DNA of 43,093 nt, taken from positions 1-43,093 of the forward strand of contig DVNR01000049.1 of the NCBI GenBank assembly GCA_018714205.1, read 5' to 3'. Below, piece after piece: positions 1 through 10,700 of this stretch. Every line of letters begins with the position of its first letter. Position 1 is the stretch's first letter. Position numbers and translations under genes: made by a program. The notes below the pieces were generated by a model that saw nothing but the letters and a program-made list of their open reading frames with translations, did not search any database and was not told the origin of the DNA. This DNA is from Candidatus Aphodousia faecipullorum (lineage in GTDB: Bacteria > Pseudomonadota > Gammaproteobacteria > Burkholderiales > Burkholderiaceae_F).

Positions 1-383
1 GTATGGTTCCGCCGGGCGGTATCGAAGTATTCGGTTTACTCGTGACATGGTCGATGCTGATCGCCTCAATCGTACTGGTCACGGTTGGCATTTGCGCGGG
101 CTTTTTCGTTGTCCCGATGAATGCGCTGCTACAACATCGCGGCTATGTTTTAATGAGCGCGGGCAAGTCAATTGCCGTTCAAAATTTCAATGAAAATCTT
201 TCCATCCTGATCATGCTGGGAATTTATTCGTTGCTCATTCACTTTAACTTGAGCGCGCCTGCGACAATGGTGATTTTCGGTATTTTTGTAATCGTCTCAA
301 TGTTCCTTGTGATTTTGAAACATCACCTCAACCAAAAAGAATACGACTCAACCCACCTCATCGGCGAAGAAAAGCGTCATTAG
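1..383 (+). CDS. lplT: Lysophospholipid transporter LplT, C-terminal part (5'-truncated by window edge)
   Basis: This is the last ~127 residues of a major facilitator protein; the upstream part lies outside the window and the reading frame is already open at base 3. The segment has three hydrophobic stretches and the phrase PMNALLQHRGYVLMSAGKS followed by AVQNFNENL, which I recognise from LplT. LplT flips lysophospholipids across the inner membrane for re-acylation. The C-terminal tail is short and charged. The gene converges on the uracil-DNA glycosylase gene with only 12 bp between stops, and no terminator is visible there. LplT is often next to an acyltransferase (Aas), which cannot be checked here. 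Confidence 0.85.
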   Translation, partial: MVPPGGIEVFGLLVTWSMLIASIVLVTVGICAGFFVVPMNALLQHRGYVLMSAGKSIAVQNFNENLSILIMLGIYSLLIHFNLSAPATMVIFGIFVIVSMFLVILKHHLNQKEYDSTHLIGEEKRH

Positions 384-395
384 GAAAGGAACAGC

Positions 396-1262
396 TCACA
401 GTCCCAACAGCAGATGTTTCGCGGCCATGAAGTCTTTCCATGCCGCTGCTTTCTCAGTCGGAGAACGAAGTAGATATGAGGGATGATAGGTCACAATAAC
501 GGGCACGTCCCGGCCGTTAATTGACATGGCATGTGGTTTTTGTCGCAGCCTGCCCATGGATTCCATTGTGTTAAGCAATGTATGGGCGGCGATTCGACCT
601 GAAAGAACCACTACTTTAGGATCAATCAATTGAAGTTGTCGATCAAGATAGGCTCGACAGGCGGCGATTTCATCTTCCATTGGGTCACGATTTTTAGGAG
701 GACGGCACTTCAGCACATTGAGAATGGCCACATCCTTACCTCTAATCAATCCTAGGGCATGAAGTATGTTTTCCAAAAGCTCGCCACTTTTTCCCACAAA
801 AGGCTTGCCCTGTAGATCTTCGTCACGTCCAGGTGCTTCTCCCACTATGACAAGTTTCGCCGTTGGCTCAGCAATACCAAAAACAGTTGAAAGACGTGAT
901 TCGCAGAGGATCTTGCATGCCTTGCAATGACTAACCATCTCCCGCAAATCATCCCAATTAGCCGTGGCGATCTTTTTACGATCTGAAAAATTAATCTCGA
1001 CTGTCGGCTGAACAAGTGCCGGTTCCTTTTGAGGTAGGCGATTATCAACAATGCCCCCTACAGCGGGTTTCGCTTTATTGAGATCCTCTGTCACCGACAC
1101 TGGCGTCTGCGGTGCAAAAGAAGACTCATTCTTTTTTTTCCGTTGCACTTCGTCGCGAGCAATCGCCCGCGGCGACAAAGGGTCATCTTCATCGCGCGCG
1201 ATCCATAAAGGACCAATGTTCATCGCCAACCACAAGCGGGCGTCTTGCTCAGAATATGTCAT
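396..1262 (-). CDS. Uracil-DNA glycosylase, 4Fe-4S family (family 4/5 type)
   Basis: A 288-residue protein that should excise uracil from DNA in base-excision repair. The catalytic module is in the C-terminal two thirds. It has the motif GEAPGRDEDLQGKPFVG near residues 141-157 and the HPSYLLR motif near the C terminus. Candidate Fe-S cysteines are Cys113, Cys116, Cys186 and Cys202. The first ~95 residues are a low-complexity, probably disordered extension typical of proteobacterial versions once annotated as phage-type DNA polymerase domains. The start codon overlaps the rimI stop (ATGA), so it is the third gene of a tsaB-rimI-udg operon. Family membership is firm; the assignment to family 4 rather than 5 is less certain. 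Confidence 0.9.
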   Translation of the reverse strand: MTYSEQDARLWLAMNIGPLWIARDEDDPLSPRAIARDEVQRKKKNESSFAPQTPVSVTEDLNKAKPAVGGIVDNRLPQKEPALVQPTVEINFSDRKKIATANWDDLREMVSHCKACKILCESRLSTVFGIAEPTAKLVIVGEAPGRDEDLQGKPFVGKSGELLENILHALGLIRGKDVAILNVLKCRPPKNRDPMEDEIAACRAYLDRQLQLIDPKVVVLSGRIAAHTLLNTMESMGRLRQKPHAMSINGRDVPVIVTYHPSYLLRSPTEKAAAWKDFMAAKHLLLGL

Positions 1263-1708
1263 CTCAGTAAATTTTTTTGCATCACGATCGCATCTTCGTG
1301 ACCGTCTTTTGTAGGGTAATAGCCCTTGCGCCGGGAAATCGCTTTGAATCCCATTTTCTCATAAAGAGAAATTGCCGGCTGATTGCTCACCCGAACTTCA
1401 AGAAACAATTGCTCCGCTCCCCCACGCATGAGGTTTGCGCTCATTTGCTCAATGAGCATTTTCGCATAACCTTTACGGCGGTACCTCGGATCAATTGCGA
1501 TCGAAAGCAATTCCGCCTGCTCAAAAATTTGCATATAAACGGCAAAACCAACGATGATCGCGTTTTCCTTAACTAAAACGAAGCGATGCCCGGCTTCAAA
1601 CGAGGATTGAAATTGCTCCCTACTCCATGCGAATTCAAAGGCACTGGAATCAATTTCTGCAACTCGATCCAAGTCCGAGGCGCTTGCTTCGATCAACTCA
1701 ACCGTCAC
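1259..1708 (-). CDS. rimI: Ribosomal protein S18 alanine N-acetyltransferase RimI
   Basis: A 149-residue GNAT-fold enzyme that transfers acetyl from acetyl-CoA to the N-terminal alanine of ribosomal protein S18. The acetyl-CoA loop RRKGYAKML (Q/RxxGxG/A type) follows the LLSIAIDPRYR strand. The C-terminal NQPAISLYEKMGFKAISRR and YYPTKDGHEDAIVM segments are characteristic of RimI. It overlaps tsaB upstream (ATGA type) and the glycosylase gene downstream by 4 bp each, so all three are probably translated from one message. The TsaB-RimI pairing is a widely conserved bacterial arrangement and supports the call. Confidence 0.92.
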   Translation of the reverse strand: MTVELIEASASDLDRVAEIDSSAFEFAWSREQFQSSFEAGHRFVLVKENAIIVGFAVYMQIFEQAELLSIAIDPRYRRKGYAKMLIEQMSANLMRGGAEQLFLEVRVSNQPAISLYEKMGFKAISRRKGYYPTKDGHEDAIVMQKNLLR

Positions 1709-2397
1709 AACTTTGCTCCCTGAGCACGCTCTTTTATGGTTAAGGCGACGCGATCCCTAACATAGAGCGGCGCGGCTAAGTCGCTTTTAATCCATAACGC
1801 CTTTGAATCCTCCTGAGTATCCAAGTACCACTGAATCATCGCCTGAGCGTCAGGATGGGCGTAATGAGAGGGGACCGTGAAAATCATTGGATAGACACCG
1901 ATTGCCGTGCCAACAACCAAATCGGCCCCATTTTGCGCAATCCAATCAGGCGCTAACTCCGGCTTAACAATTTGCTCACGGCTAACACAATGAAAGCCCT
2001 TTTCGTCTCTTTGGTAGACAGCGCCATAACATTCGTTCATTCGAGCGTCGTTGAGAACCGCGATTCGTCGAGCTTGGTCTCGAAACGCGTAGCCCGTCGC
2101 TAGCAGCGTGCTTGTCGGCAAAACCATTTTATCCAGCCCGAATCCCAAACCTTGTGCCACCCCGCAAGCGATTCTTAACCCAGTAAATGAACCAGGACCG
2201 GCACCGAAAAGAATGCCGTCAATGGCCTTTAAGTTTGAAGACGAGTCGCTGACAAATTCATCAATCCAAGGTAAAAGGACATCCGAATGACCGTTCCCGA
2301 GTTTTTCAGTGCGACTGAAGCATTGTTTATTGACGTAAAGTGCAACGGTGCAATATTCGGTCGAAGTATCAAAAGCAAGAAGAGTTGGTGCTGGCAT
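1705..2397 (-). CDS. tsaB: tRNA threonylcarbamoyladenosine biosynthesis protein TsaB
   Basis: A 230-residue ASKHA-fold protein. TsaB forms the TsaBD(E) complex that installs N6-threonylcarbamoyl on A37 of ANN-decoding tRNAs. The N terminus LAFDTSTEYCTVALY and the signature GAGPGSFTGLRIACGVAQGL around residues 66-85 identify it. It is the first gene of the tsaB-rimI-udg operon. A strong terminator lies 44-83 bp upstream of the start, so its promoter must lie within roughly 2398-2440. The first ATG with a full-length domain is used. Confidence 0.94.
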   Translation of the reverse strand: MPAPTLLAFDTSTEYCTVALYVNKQCFSRTEKLGNGHSDVLLPWIDEFVSDSSSNLKAIDGILFGAGPGSFTGLRIACGVAQGLGFGLDKMVLPTSTLLATGYAFRDQARRIAVLNDARMNECYGAVYQRDEKGFHCVSREQIVKPELAPDWIAQNGADLVVGTAIGVYPMIFTVPSHYAHPDAQAMIQWYLDTQEDSKALWIKSDLAAPLYVRDRVALTIKERAQGAKL

Positions 2398-2440
2398 GGT
2401 TCATTCAACAGAAAAACATGACGCCATCTTAGCATGCAGC

Positions 2441-2480
2441 AAACAAAAAGGCTGGTTTAGCGGCTAACGCTTGACCAGCC
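2441..2480 (-). terminator. Rho-independent terminator for the DUF3106-like gene
   Basis: On the minus strand a 7-bp outer stem (GGCTGGT/ACCAGCC) encloses an inner AGCG/CGCT stem and is followed by a run of five T. It sits 27 bp past the stop of the 2507-3061 gene and separates that gene from tsaB. Confidence 0.8.
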
Positions 2481-2506
2481 CATTTCTATCACCCATCGGA
2501 AAACCG

Positions 2507-3061
2507 TTAGCGATTGGGCGTGTTCTCGATATCTGGCGCGCCATCGGGAGGCAAAGGCGTGACAACAACCGACGGCGCTCCGTGATGATAGTGATAAATT
2601 TGGACGTGCATCTCTCGGATTTGCTGGCGCATCAAGTCGCGCTCTTCTTGACTGAGAACATGCTCAGGTTTCGGTTCAGGTCCGCCCTGTCCGCGATAAC
2701 GACTATTGTCGGGTGAAACAAAGCGCGAACGAAATTCCGCATTCTCTCTGGGAGAAAGCTCCGCGCGCATAGCCCGGCGATCACTATTGGTCATACTGCG
2801 CCAATAGCGCTTTTTCATGCCATTGGGTAAAAACGGCCAAATATCTGCCCTTTCTTTGGCGCTCATATCACGCCAAAGTTTGGGCTGATTCTCCGACTGA
2901 GGCAACGCAAATAACAGATCTTCCGGGGCAACGTACCGCTGCGCGGTCGTCGATCCCATGGTATCTGTCGTATGAACAAAGAGCGGATGGGCACTGGCCG
3001 CGCAACAACAACCGGCAGCTGCCAGCGTCAAAACCGTTTTTGTTAAATGCCTAAATTGCAT
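2507..3061 (-). CDS. Secreted DUF3106-like protein of unknown function
   Basis: A 184-residue protein with a Sec signal peptide: basic start, hydrophobic core and an unusual CCC run, likely cleaved after the ASA before HPLFVH. The middle (about residues 55-112) repeats the theme LW-x-DMSAKERADIWPFLP and W-x-SMT-x-SDRRAMRAELSPRE. These are tandem W/R/M-rich helical units like those in DUF3106 proteins of beta- and gammaproteobacteria. The C-terminal third has a short helix with QEERDLMRQQIREM and a Pro-rich tail. It is transcribed away from ompR with a 230-bp shared upstream region and has its own terminator, so it is monocistronic. The DUF3106 call comes from memory of the motif and is moderately secure. 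The function is unknown; periplasmic location is inferred. Confidence 0.7.
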   Translation of the reverse strand: MQFRHLTKTVLTLAAAGCCCAASAHPLFVHTTDTMGSTTAQRYVAPEDLLFALPQSENQPKLWRDMSAKERADIWPFLPNGMKKRYWRSMTNSDRRAMRAELSPRENAEFRSRFVSPDNSRYRGQGGPEPKPEHVLSQEERDLMRQQIREMHVQIYHYHHGAPSVVVTPLPPDGAPDIENTPNR

Positions 3062-3291
3062 GCATTCTTCCTCTGCCTCCTTTATTCATGAGGCATCTCA
3101 ATCCGATACAGTTTGGATAGTAAGCAAGAATCGTCGCAAAAGGTGAAAATATTCTTTAATTCCCTCGCAATTTTGTAACCAAACTTTGTCAAAGACTTTA
3201 CAAGCTCAAAAATTCCTTCAAAATAAATGTAACAGAACAGTCTTGAAATACTCTGTTCAAATTTAAAAATATATTTCTAAGAGGACTCATT

Positions 3292-4017
3292 ATGGCAGAA
3301 CGCACGCCCAAATTACTTGTCGTTGATGACGATCCCCGTTTACGCGATCTTTTGCGACGCTACCTTGGTGAAAATGGTTTCCAAGTCTATGTCGCAGACG
3401 GCGGCGTGACGATGAATCGCCTTTGGTTAAGGGAACGCTTTGATGCGCTCATTCTTGACTTGATGATGCCGGGCGAGGATGGTCTTCAAATTCTGCGTCG
3501 CTTGCGTGAACAAAAAGATACGACGCCAATCATCATGCTGACGGCTCGTGGCGAAGATGTTGATCGAATCGTCGGTCTTGAAATGGGTGCTGACGATTAC
3601 ATTCCGAAGCCCTTTAATCCACGAGAGTTGCTTGCGCGAATTCACGCGGTGTTGCGTCGCCGCCCCGTCGCGGATGCCCCGGGAGCGCCCTCAATGGAAA
3701 ACGAGGTGGTTAAATTCGGTGAATTTGAATTGGATTTGGGCACTCGCGTGTTGCGCAAAAACGGAGAGCCCGTGCCGTTGACCACCGGTGAGTTCGCGGT
3801 TTTGAAGGCTTTCGCCCGCCATCCGAAACAACCCCTTTCGCGCGATAAGCTGATGGAGATCGCACGCGGTCGAGAATATGAGGCGTTTGACCGTTCATTG
3901 GACGTTCAGGTTTCCAGGCTTCGTAAAATGATCGAACCGGATCCCTCCAAGCCACGGTTCTTACAAACGGTTTGGGGCGTCGGCTATGTGTTCATCCCGG
4001 ATGGGCAGAGTAATTAA
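3292..4017 (+). CDS. ompR: Response regulator OmpR (RisA-like)
   Basis: A 241-residue OmpR/PhoB-family regulator. The receiver domain (about 1-125) has the acidic pair in VVDDDP, the phospho-acceptor Asp56 in LILDLMMPG, the Thr/Ala of TARGED and Lys106 in PKPFNP. The winged-helix domain (about 140-238) contains the transactivation loop and ends in WGVGYVFIPDG. This close match to OmpR itself, plus the downstream EnvZ-type kinase, points to the osmoregulatory pair known as RisAS in Bordetella. SD sequence GAGGA precedes the ATG. It is 20 bp upstream of envZ, so the two are co-transcribed. The 230 bp upstream hold two GTAAC-containing sites that could be autoregulatory. Confidence 0.92.
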   Translation: MAERTPKLLVVDDDPRLRDLLRRYLGENGFQVYVADGGVTMNRLWLRERFDALILDLMMPGEDGLQILRRLREQKDTTPIIMLTARGEDVDRIVGLEMGADDYIPKPFNPRELLARIHAVLRRRPVADAPGAPSMENEVVKFGEFELDLGTRVLRKNGEPVPLTTGEFAVLKAFARHPKQPLSRDKLMEIARGREYEAFDRSLDVQVSRLRKMIEPDPSKPRFLQTVWGVGYVFIPDGQSN

Positions 4018-4037
4018 TCGCTAATTGGAGTATCAAC

Positions 4038-5444
4038 ATGGCTTTGAAGTCAACGAGCCTATTTTGGCGTACTTTCCTTCTGTTGATGTTGCTTTTGATC
4101 ATCACGGCGCTCGGGTGGCTTCAAAGCTTTCGTGTTTTGTCCGAAGTGCCGTTTTCTCGCGGCGTTGCTCAGCAGATCGTGTCGACAGTCAATTTGACCC
4201 GCTACGCCCTCATCTCTGCCGATGCGGACTATCGACCGGATCTTTTGCACATTCTCGCTTATCAAGAAGGTGTCCGGATCATTCCCAGAGATGACAATGA
4301 CCACTGGACGAAGCTAGTCTCCCAAGGCAACATCCCGGAACTGATTGAATCGCAGACGAAAGCGAGCCTTGGTGAAAACACAATTATTGCCGGCAGCGTC
4401 AATGACCAACCCGGACTCTGGGTTTCCACCACCATCGAAGGTGACAAATATTGGCTGATGATTCGAGACGACCTCTTAGATCCTCCATTTGGTACGGCTT
4501 GGGTTTGGTGGGCCTTTGTCGCGTTCTTAATGGGCACGCTAGGCGCGAGCGTCCTCACTCAACGAACCATACGACCCCTTGCGGAACTCAGTGCGGCGGC
4601 TAAAAAACTGGGACGCGGGGAAAAGCCCGATCCCCTGCCCGAGAATACCCGCACCGCGGAAATTGAGGCCGTCAACCGCAGTTTCAACCATATGGTTCAA
4701 GAGCTCGAGCGCATGGAAAGCGACAGAGAGTTGTTGCTTGCGGGGGTCTCTCATGACTTGCGAACGCCACTCACACGCATGCGATTGGAAATTGAACTGG
4801 CTGATTTGCCGCAAGAGACTCGGGACGCCATGGTCAGCGACCTCGAGCAGATGGAGAGTATCGTCAATCAATTCCTCGCCTATGCTCATCGCAGCAAACA
4901 GCCTCTTGAGCGAGTTGATTTGGGACTATGCGCTAATGACACGTTAAACGACACGCGCATGCGATCCAAAGGGGATGTGCGAATTGAAACCAGTATCATG
5001 GGCAACCTCTTTGTGATGGCTCACCCGACCGAGCTGGTTCGCGCTATTCAAAACATTATCGTCAACGCGGATCGCTATGGTCGAGACCCAGAAACAGGAC
5101 GCCTTGACCTTAATATACAAGTGCTACGCCAAGGCAACGACGCCGTACTTCGCATCGGTGATAAAGGCAAGGGAGTGCCCGCTGAAGAAATGGCTCGCAT
5201 TGTTCGTCCTTTTGAACGCGGTGACACGGCACGAGGCGGCGCTAAAGGAGCCGGGCTGGGACTGGCCATTGTAGGACGAGTCGTTAAACGTTCCGGCGGG
5301 AAGATTACCCTATCAGCCAACCACCCACATGGACTGATTGTCGAATTATCCATGCCGCTAGCCAATCTTCCGGATGAAAAGCCGGTTCTGGAAGAGCAAA
5401 CCGCCCCGGCTGACGCGGTTTTACCCAAAGACAAAGAAAATTAA
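4038..5444 (+). CDS. envZ: Sensor histidine kinase EnvZ (RisS-like)
   Basis: A 468-residue inner-membrane kinase that should phosphorylate the adjacent OmpR. TM1 is at about residues 9-29, a periplasmic sensor region spans about 30-150, and TM2 is at about 155-175. The HAMP linker follows ([20 protein letters not shown]). The H-box [16 protein letters not shown] contains the phospho-acceptor His239. The catalytic domain shows the N box ([11 protein letters not shown]), G1 (GDKGKGVP), an F box (RPFERGD) and G2 ([12 protein letters not shown]). The C-terminal tail of about 25 residues is acidic and Pro-rich. The gene ends in a 4-bp tail-to-tail overlap with ispF on the other strand. Confidence 0.9.
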   Translation: MALKSTSLFWRTFLLLMLLLIITALGWLQSFRVLSEVPFSRGVAQQIVSTVNLTRYALISADADYRPDLLHILAYQEGVRIIPRDDNDHWTKLVSQGNIPELIESQTKASLGENTIIAGSVNDQPGLWVSTTIEGDKYWLMIRDDLLDPPFGTAWVWWAFVAFLMGTLGASVLTQRTIRPLAELSAAAKKLGRGEKPDPLPENTRTAEIEAVNRSFNHMVQELERMESDRELLLAGVSHDLRTPLTRMRLEIELADLPQETRDAMVSDLEQMESIVNQFLAYAHRSKQPLERVDLGLCANDTLNDTRMRSKGDVRIETSIMGNLFVMAHPTELVRAIQNIIVNADRYGRDPETGRLDLNIQVLRQGNDAVLRIGDKGKGVPAEEMARIVRPFERGDTARGGAKGAGLGLAIVGRVVKRSGGKITLSANHPHGLIVELSMPLANLPDEKPVLEEQTAPADAVLPKDKEN

Positions 5445-5941
5445 TGGTCGACAGACTGCAACAGTGCGATGGCTTGGGTTTCGATAGCTTGACCTTCACC
5501 CACAGCGTCGCACTTTTCTTTTGTCTTCGCTTTGACGTTGACCTGCGAGACATCAACCCCAAGGCACTCTGCGACAGATTGCTGGATCAACGGCATGTAG
5601 GGGGCCAGTTTCGGCGCTTGAGCGACAATAGTCGCATCCACATTCTCAATTTGCCAGCCGGCTTCACGCACCAAGCGCACCGCTTCACGCAAAAGCGCTC
5701 GACTATCCGCTCCCTTAAACGCCGGATCGGTATCCGGGAAATGTCGGCCGATATCACCTAAGGCGGCCGCGCCGAACAATGCATCGGTGATCGCATGCAA
5801 GAGCGCATCCGCGTCCGAGTGACCTAAAAGACCTTTTGAATGTTCAATTTTGACGCCGCCTAATATGAGAGCTCGCCCTTCGACCAAACGATGAAGGTCG
5901 TATCCCTGTCCGATTCGAAAACCCACTTTCACGCTCCTCAA
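5441..5941 (-). CDS. ispF: 2-C-methyl-D-erythritol 2,4-cyclodiphosphate synthase IspF
   Basis: A 166-residue enzyme of the MEP isoprenoid pathway that cyclises CDP-methylerythritol 2-phosphate to MEcPP with release of CMP. The metal-binding residues Asp15, His17 (GYDLHRL) and His49 ([15 protein letters not shown]) are all present. The [12 protein letters not shown] motif is intact. The start ATG overlaps the ispD stop (ATGA), giving a co-translated ispD-ispF pair. Its 3' end overlaps the convergent envZ gene by 4 bp, leaving no room for an intergenic terminator. Confidence 0.95.
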   Translation of the reverse strand: MRSVKVGFRIGQGYDLHRLVEGRALILGGVKIEHSKGLLGHSDADALLHAITDALFGAAALGDIGRHFPDTDPAFKGADSRALLREAVRLVREAGWQIENVDATIVAQAPKLAPYMPLIQQSVAECLGVDVSQVNVKAKTKEKCDAVGEGQAIETQAIALLQSVDH

Positions 5942-6615
5942 ATGGATTGCAAGAAAAATTTCGCCAGCAACGCATCATCAGGATGCGTCACCTTGATGTT
6001 GCTCACCGGTGAGTCAATCACGGCAATTTTTGCGCCGACCGCTTCCATCGCGCTCGCTTCATCGGTGGCGGTCTGCAAACGATCCGCTAATGCGTGGATC
6101 AAGGCCTGAACATGAAAACCTTGTGGCGTTTGAGCCGATCGATAAAGTTCGCGATTGACCGTTTGCTCAATTAAGCCTGCTTCATTGACAATTTTGAGCG
6201 TGTCAACCACCGGAGAAGCTAAAATCGCCCCATCAACATCGCCAAGGTCCAAACGCTCAATCAAGCGGCAAATGGCTTGCTTGCTCACGCACGGCCTTGC
6301 CGCATCATGCACCAAAACCCATTCGTCCCCTTTTAGTTCAAGCGCCTTCAAGCCGTTATAAACGCTCTGAGCCCTTGTTTTTCCACCGCAGCGCAAGACC
6401 CTCACAGACTGTGGCAAATCACAATGATCGATATAAGCGTCATCGGTGCTCACCACAACCGCGATGCTAGCAAAGAGAGTCATCTCGGATAAACGCCAAA
6501 CCGTGGTCTCCAACAGGTTGCGGTCGTCAACAAACGGCATGTATTGTTTCGGATAACCGATTTTCATCCGACTGCCCACTCCGGCCGCCGGGATTAACAA
6601 ATGAGGTTTTAACAT
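5938..6615 (-). CDS. ispD: 2-C-methyl-D-erythritol 4-phosphate cytidylyltransferase IspD
   Basis: A 225-residue cytidylyltransferase of the MEP pathway that makes CDP-ME from MEP and CTP. The N-terminal nucleotide-binding loop [19 protein letters not shown] is diagnostic, as are the [11 protein letters not shown] motif and TPQGF near the middle. I place the start at the ATG immediately before [11 protein letters not shown], which gives the usual family length. An ATG at 6669 would add 18 unconserved residues and overlap the transporter gene. The gene lies 14 bp after the EamA transporter and overlaps ispF, so all three may share a transcript. Confidence 0.93.
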   Translation of the reverse strand: MLKPHLLIPAAGVGSRMKIGYPKQYMPFVDDRNLLETTVWRLSEMTLFASIAVVVSTDDAYIDHCDLPQSVRVLRCGGKTRAQSVYNGLKALELKGDEWVLVHDAARPCVSKQAICRLIERLDLGDVDGAILASPVVDTLKIVNEAGLIEQTVNRELYRSAQTPQGFHVQALIHALADRLQTATDEASAMEAVGAKIAVIDSPVSNIKVTHPDDALLAKFFLQSI

Positions 6616-6629
6616 AAAATCGTTTTCAG

Positions 6630-7529
6630 TTAACGGCGTCCAAGCACAAAAATCGTTGCCAGAATGCAAGCGAAACCCAAATAGTCCATCAACACGAAAT
6701 GCGCGTCAAACCACCACAAGGAAAAGACCGCCGCGGAAATGGGTTCGATGCAGGCGATCATGCTGGCTTTGACGCTACCCAAATCAGCCACTCCTTGCAT
6801 ATAAAGCAAGAAAGCAGCGATTGTTCCCAGCAAAATGATCATCGCCATGGCCAAATAACCATGGTAATCAAGTCGGTAAGGAATATTGACCACGTCGACC
6901 GCAACCGCCATGATCACCCCTCCGACAATCATCCCGATGGCCATCAAAGCTTGAGTCGGATAGCGTGACAGGCACTGTGCGGGCAAAATGGTGTAAACAG
7001 CGATTCCGATGGCGCTTGCAATTCCCCAAAACAAACCAATGGGCGAAATGGCCAGGTGGGAGATGTCGCCATGCGTTGCCATGAAAAAAGTCCCCGCCAA
7101 GGCAAATACAATCGCGATGAACTCTTTTTTAAGCGGCAGACGTTTTGTCAGAAAACAAACGCAAAGCAAAATAAAAATAGGATTTAGGTAAACCAACATG
7201 GTCGCAGTGCCGGAGTTGGTGTATCGCACCGCTGTTAAATAGCCGAATTGACTGATCATCAATCCGCCCAAGGCGTAAAAAATCAACCATAACCATTGGA
7301 CACCGGGCTTGAAAAGCGGTTTGATCGCTCGAGCGTGGGGCGCAATGAAAAGAATAGCCAGTATCGTGCCAGCCACCAGCATGCGCACGACGGTCAGCCA
7401 CATCGGGTCAACTTCTTGATACAAGAAAAGATATTGACCGCAGGCACCGGAGAATCCCCAACCGATGCCACCCAACAATGTACAGAAGAAACCGCGCCAC
7501 AATTTTGCGTCGCCAGTCAATTGCGCCAT
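6630..7529 (-). CDS. EamA/DMT-family inner-membrane transporter
   Basis: A 299-residue polytopic protein with about ten transmembrane helices in two tandem EamA halves (roughly residues 10-140 and 150-295). The first half contains GIGWGFSGACGQYLF and the second GLFWGIASAIGIAVYTILP. Family members export amino acids, purines and other small metabolites. The substrate cannot be read from the sequence. It is upstream of ispD-ispF by 14 bp, but its relation to isoprenoid synthesis is probably only positional. It is divergent from mfd across a 180-bp region. Confidence 0.85.
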   Translation of the reverse strand: MAQLTGDAKLWRGFFCTLLGGIGWGFSGACGQYLFLYQEVDPMWLTVVRMLVAGTILAILFIAPHARAIKPLFKPGVQWLWLIFYALGGLMISQFGYLTAVRYTNSGTATMLVYLNPIFILLCVCFLTKRLPLKKEFIAIVFALAGTFFMATHGDISHLAISPIGLFWGIASAIGIAVYTILPAQCLSRYPTQALMAIGMIVGGVIMAVAVDVVNIPYRLDYHGYLAMAMIILLGTIAAFLLYMQGVADLGSVKASMIACIEPISAAVFSLWWFDAHFVLMDYLGFACILATIFVLGRR

Positions 7530-7709
7530 GAGGCCCCCAAAATCGGAAGAAATCAGAATTGATCGCTATTGTGCTATATCCGAGAAAAATTGCAATATGA
7601 AGAATGGGAAAATCGCTGATCCGTTCCCTAGCAACCGATTAACTATAAAAAACGAGCGCCTGAAAAAATTGTCATAATTGCTCCCTGAGACAAATAGCGG
7701 GTATTTACT

Positions 7710-10700
7710 ATGTTTGATGACCTTAAAGAACGACTTTCACGTGATCTTAATAGCCTTTCAAGCAAAGCCAAACGAAACATAACAGTCGGTTCGCCGACAA
7801 CGGATTCATTGTGGCTCGCATTGGCGGCCGAGCAAGCCAGAACCAGTCACAGGCATTTAACGGTGATAACGGAAAACGCTGCCGAAGCGCTGCGTCTTCT
7901 CGATGAGATCCGCTACTTTGCCCCCACGCTCGACGTCGAGTACTTCCCCGATTGGGAGACTCTGCCCTATGATCTTGTCAGCCCTCATCAGGATCTGGTG
8001 AGCGAACGCTTGGAGATTCTTTATCGTCTAATGAGTGACAATCCGCCGGATGTTCTCCTGACAACCTCCACAACCGCATCTCAAACCATAGCGCCCAAGT
8101 CGTATCTAGAAGGCAGGGTTTTCTTTTTCAAAAAGGGTGAAGACATCAACGCTGAAGAGCTCAGAGAGCGCTTGGTGAGTGCCGGCTACTCCAATGTGAG
8201 CCAAGTGGTTGCACCGGGGGAATTTTCTGTCAGGGGCAGTCTCATTGATATTTTCCCAATGGGCGCGGATAGCCCCTTCCGCCTGGATTTATTTGACACG
8301 GAGATTGATTCAATCCGCTCATTTGACCCGGATACGCAACGATCCATTGACACGGTCAATGAAATCCGTATTTTGCCCGGCAGAGAGTATCCGGTGGATG
8401 CTCAAGCCCTAGTGAATTTTCGAGCGAAATGGCGAGAATCTTTCGCTGGCGATCCAACCAAATACACAATTTACAAAGATCTCAGCCATGGTGTCATCAA
8501 TGCTGGCATTGAATACTACTTGCCGCTCTTTTTTGAAGAAAAAGCCACCTTATTCAGTTACTTAAATCCTGATCGAGACATTATTTGTCTTAGCGGCGAC
8601 AACGACGCCGCATTGCGGCGCTTTATCGAGGAAACCCAGGGTCGATATCGCTTCCTTGCCGCAGACACTGAGCGACCGGTATTGCCGGTTGGTGCACTTT
8701 ATCTCAATAGCGAACAATTTTTTATTGAACTGAAGCGTTTTGAGCGATTGGAGCTGAAAATCGATCGGACAAACGGCTTCAACCCGAACGCGGAAATTGA
8801 ACGCAAGCTGGAAAATCCAACCGACAAATTAGAGCGTTTTCTTCAAGAAGAAAAGGTTCGACATCATCGTGTGCTCATTTTGGCCGCAAGCTCCGGGCGA
8901 CGCGAAACCATGGGGCAGCTCTTTTCGCGCCAACGTCTTCGCTTGCCGTACGTTGAAACGTTCGAGGAGTTTTTAAGCTCTGATGAACCGGTTCTTTTAG
9001 GCGTTGGACCGCTCTATCAAGGATTCTCACTTGAAAATGTCACCCTTCTGACAGAAACGGAGCTCTACCGAAGCGCCCCCAGAAGAGTTAGAGGGCGACA
9101 CGCACACGCGACCAACGTCGACACGATTATTCGCGACTTGGCCGAGTTGCAGGTTGGCGACCCGGTTGTGCACCTCACACATGGCATCGGCCGGTACGCG
9201 GGTTTAGCCACAATAGACACAAGCTACGGCAAAGAGGAGTTTTTGCGCATTGACTACGCCAATGACGCCAAGCTTTTCGTTCCTGTTTCACAATTACAAC
9301 TGATTTCTCGCTATAGCGGCAGTGACGCAGAGCACGCTCCACTTCATCACCTGGGGAAAAATGATTGGGAAAAGGCCAAGAAGAAAGCGGCGGAAAAAGT
9401 CAGAGACACAGCCGCTGAGCTCCTTAACCTTTATGCCTTGCGAGAAAAAAGCCACGGGCACGCCTTTGAGTTTTCCCGTGCGGATTATGAGGCTTTCGCC
9501 GAAAGTTTCCCATTTGAAGAAACTCCCGACCAAGCCGCTGCCATTGAAGCCGTGCTTAATGATATGAAGCAAGACCGGCCAATGGATCGACTGGTTTGTG
9601 GTGACGTTGGCTTCGGGAAAACAGAAGTCGCGTTGCGCGCGGCATTTGCAGCGGTCATGGGTGGAAAACAAGTCGCCATCTTATGCCCGACAACGCTTTT
9701 GGCTGAGCAACATGCCCACACGTTCAAGGATCGTTTCGCTGCCTGGCCCGTCACCGTCACGGAATTGTCTCGGTTTCGAACTGCGAAACAAACGACTCTG
9801 GCTCTTGAAGGATTGAAAAACGGCTCGATCGATATTGTGGTCGGCACCCACAAATTGCTTTCTGAAAAAGTCCAATTTGCCAGGTTGGGTTTGGTGGTGA
9901 TCGATGAGGAACACCGCTTTGGCGTTCGTCAAAAAGAAATGTTGAAAAAATTGCGAACTAACGTTGATGTTTTGACACTCACCGCCACACCGATTCCCAG
10001 AACACTCGCCATGAGTCTGGAAGGCATTCGTGACTTTTCGGTCATTGCCACAGCTCCCGAAAGACGCCTGTCAATCAAAACCATTGTTCAAAAAGAAACG
10101 CCGGATGTTATACGAGAGGCGGTCATGCGTGAATTAAAGCGTGGCGGTCAAGTGTATTTTTTGCATAACGATGTCTCCACGATCGAAAATCGCCGAGAGC
10201 AGCTGACGCAACTAATCCCGGAAGCACGAATCGTTGTCGGCCATGGTCAAATGAGCGAGCGCGAGTTGGAGTTGGTCATGAGGGACTTCTATCAGCAACG
10301 CTTTAATGTGCTGCTTTGCACAACAATTATTGAAACCGGCATCGACGTGCCGACAGCCAACACGATCATCATGCACCGGGCCGACAAATTTGGCCTTGCT
10401 CAGCTTCATCAATTAAGAGGGCGGGTTGGCAGAAGCCATCACCAAGCGTACGCCTATCTGTTAACGCCGGGAAAGGATGCGATAACAAAAAATGCCCAAA
10501 AACGTCTTGAAGCGATTCAAAATTCGGAAAGCTTGGGCAGCGGTTTTTACCTCTCTATGCATGACTTGGAAATCCGTGGAGCTGGCGAAGTGCTTGGCGA
10601 GCACCAATCCGGTGAAATTGCGGCCGTGGGCTATGACGTCTACAACCAGATGTTGAAACGCGCGGTGAGAAGTTTGCGCAACAACGAAGAATTTGATTTG

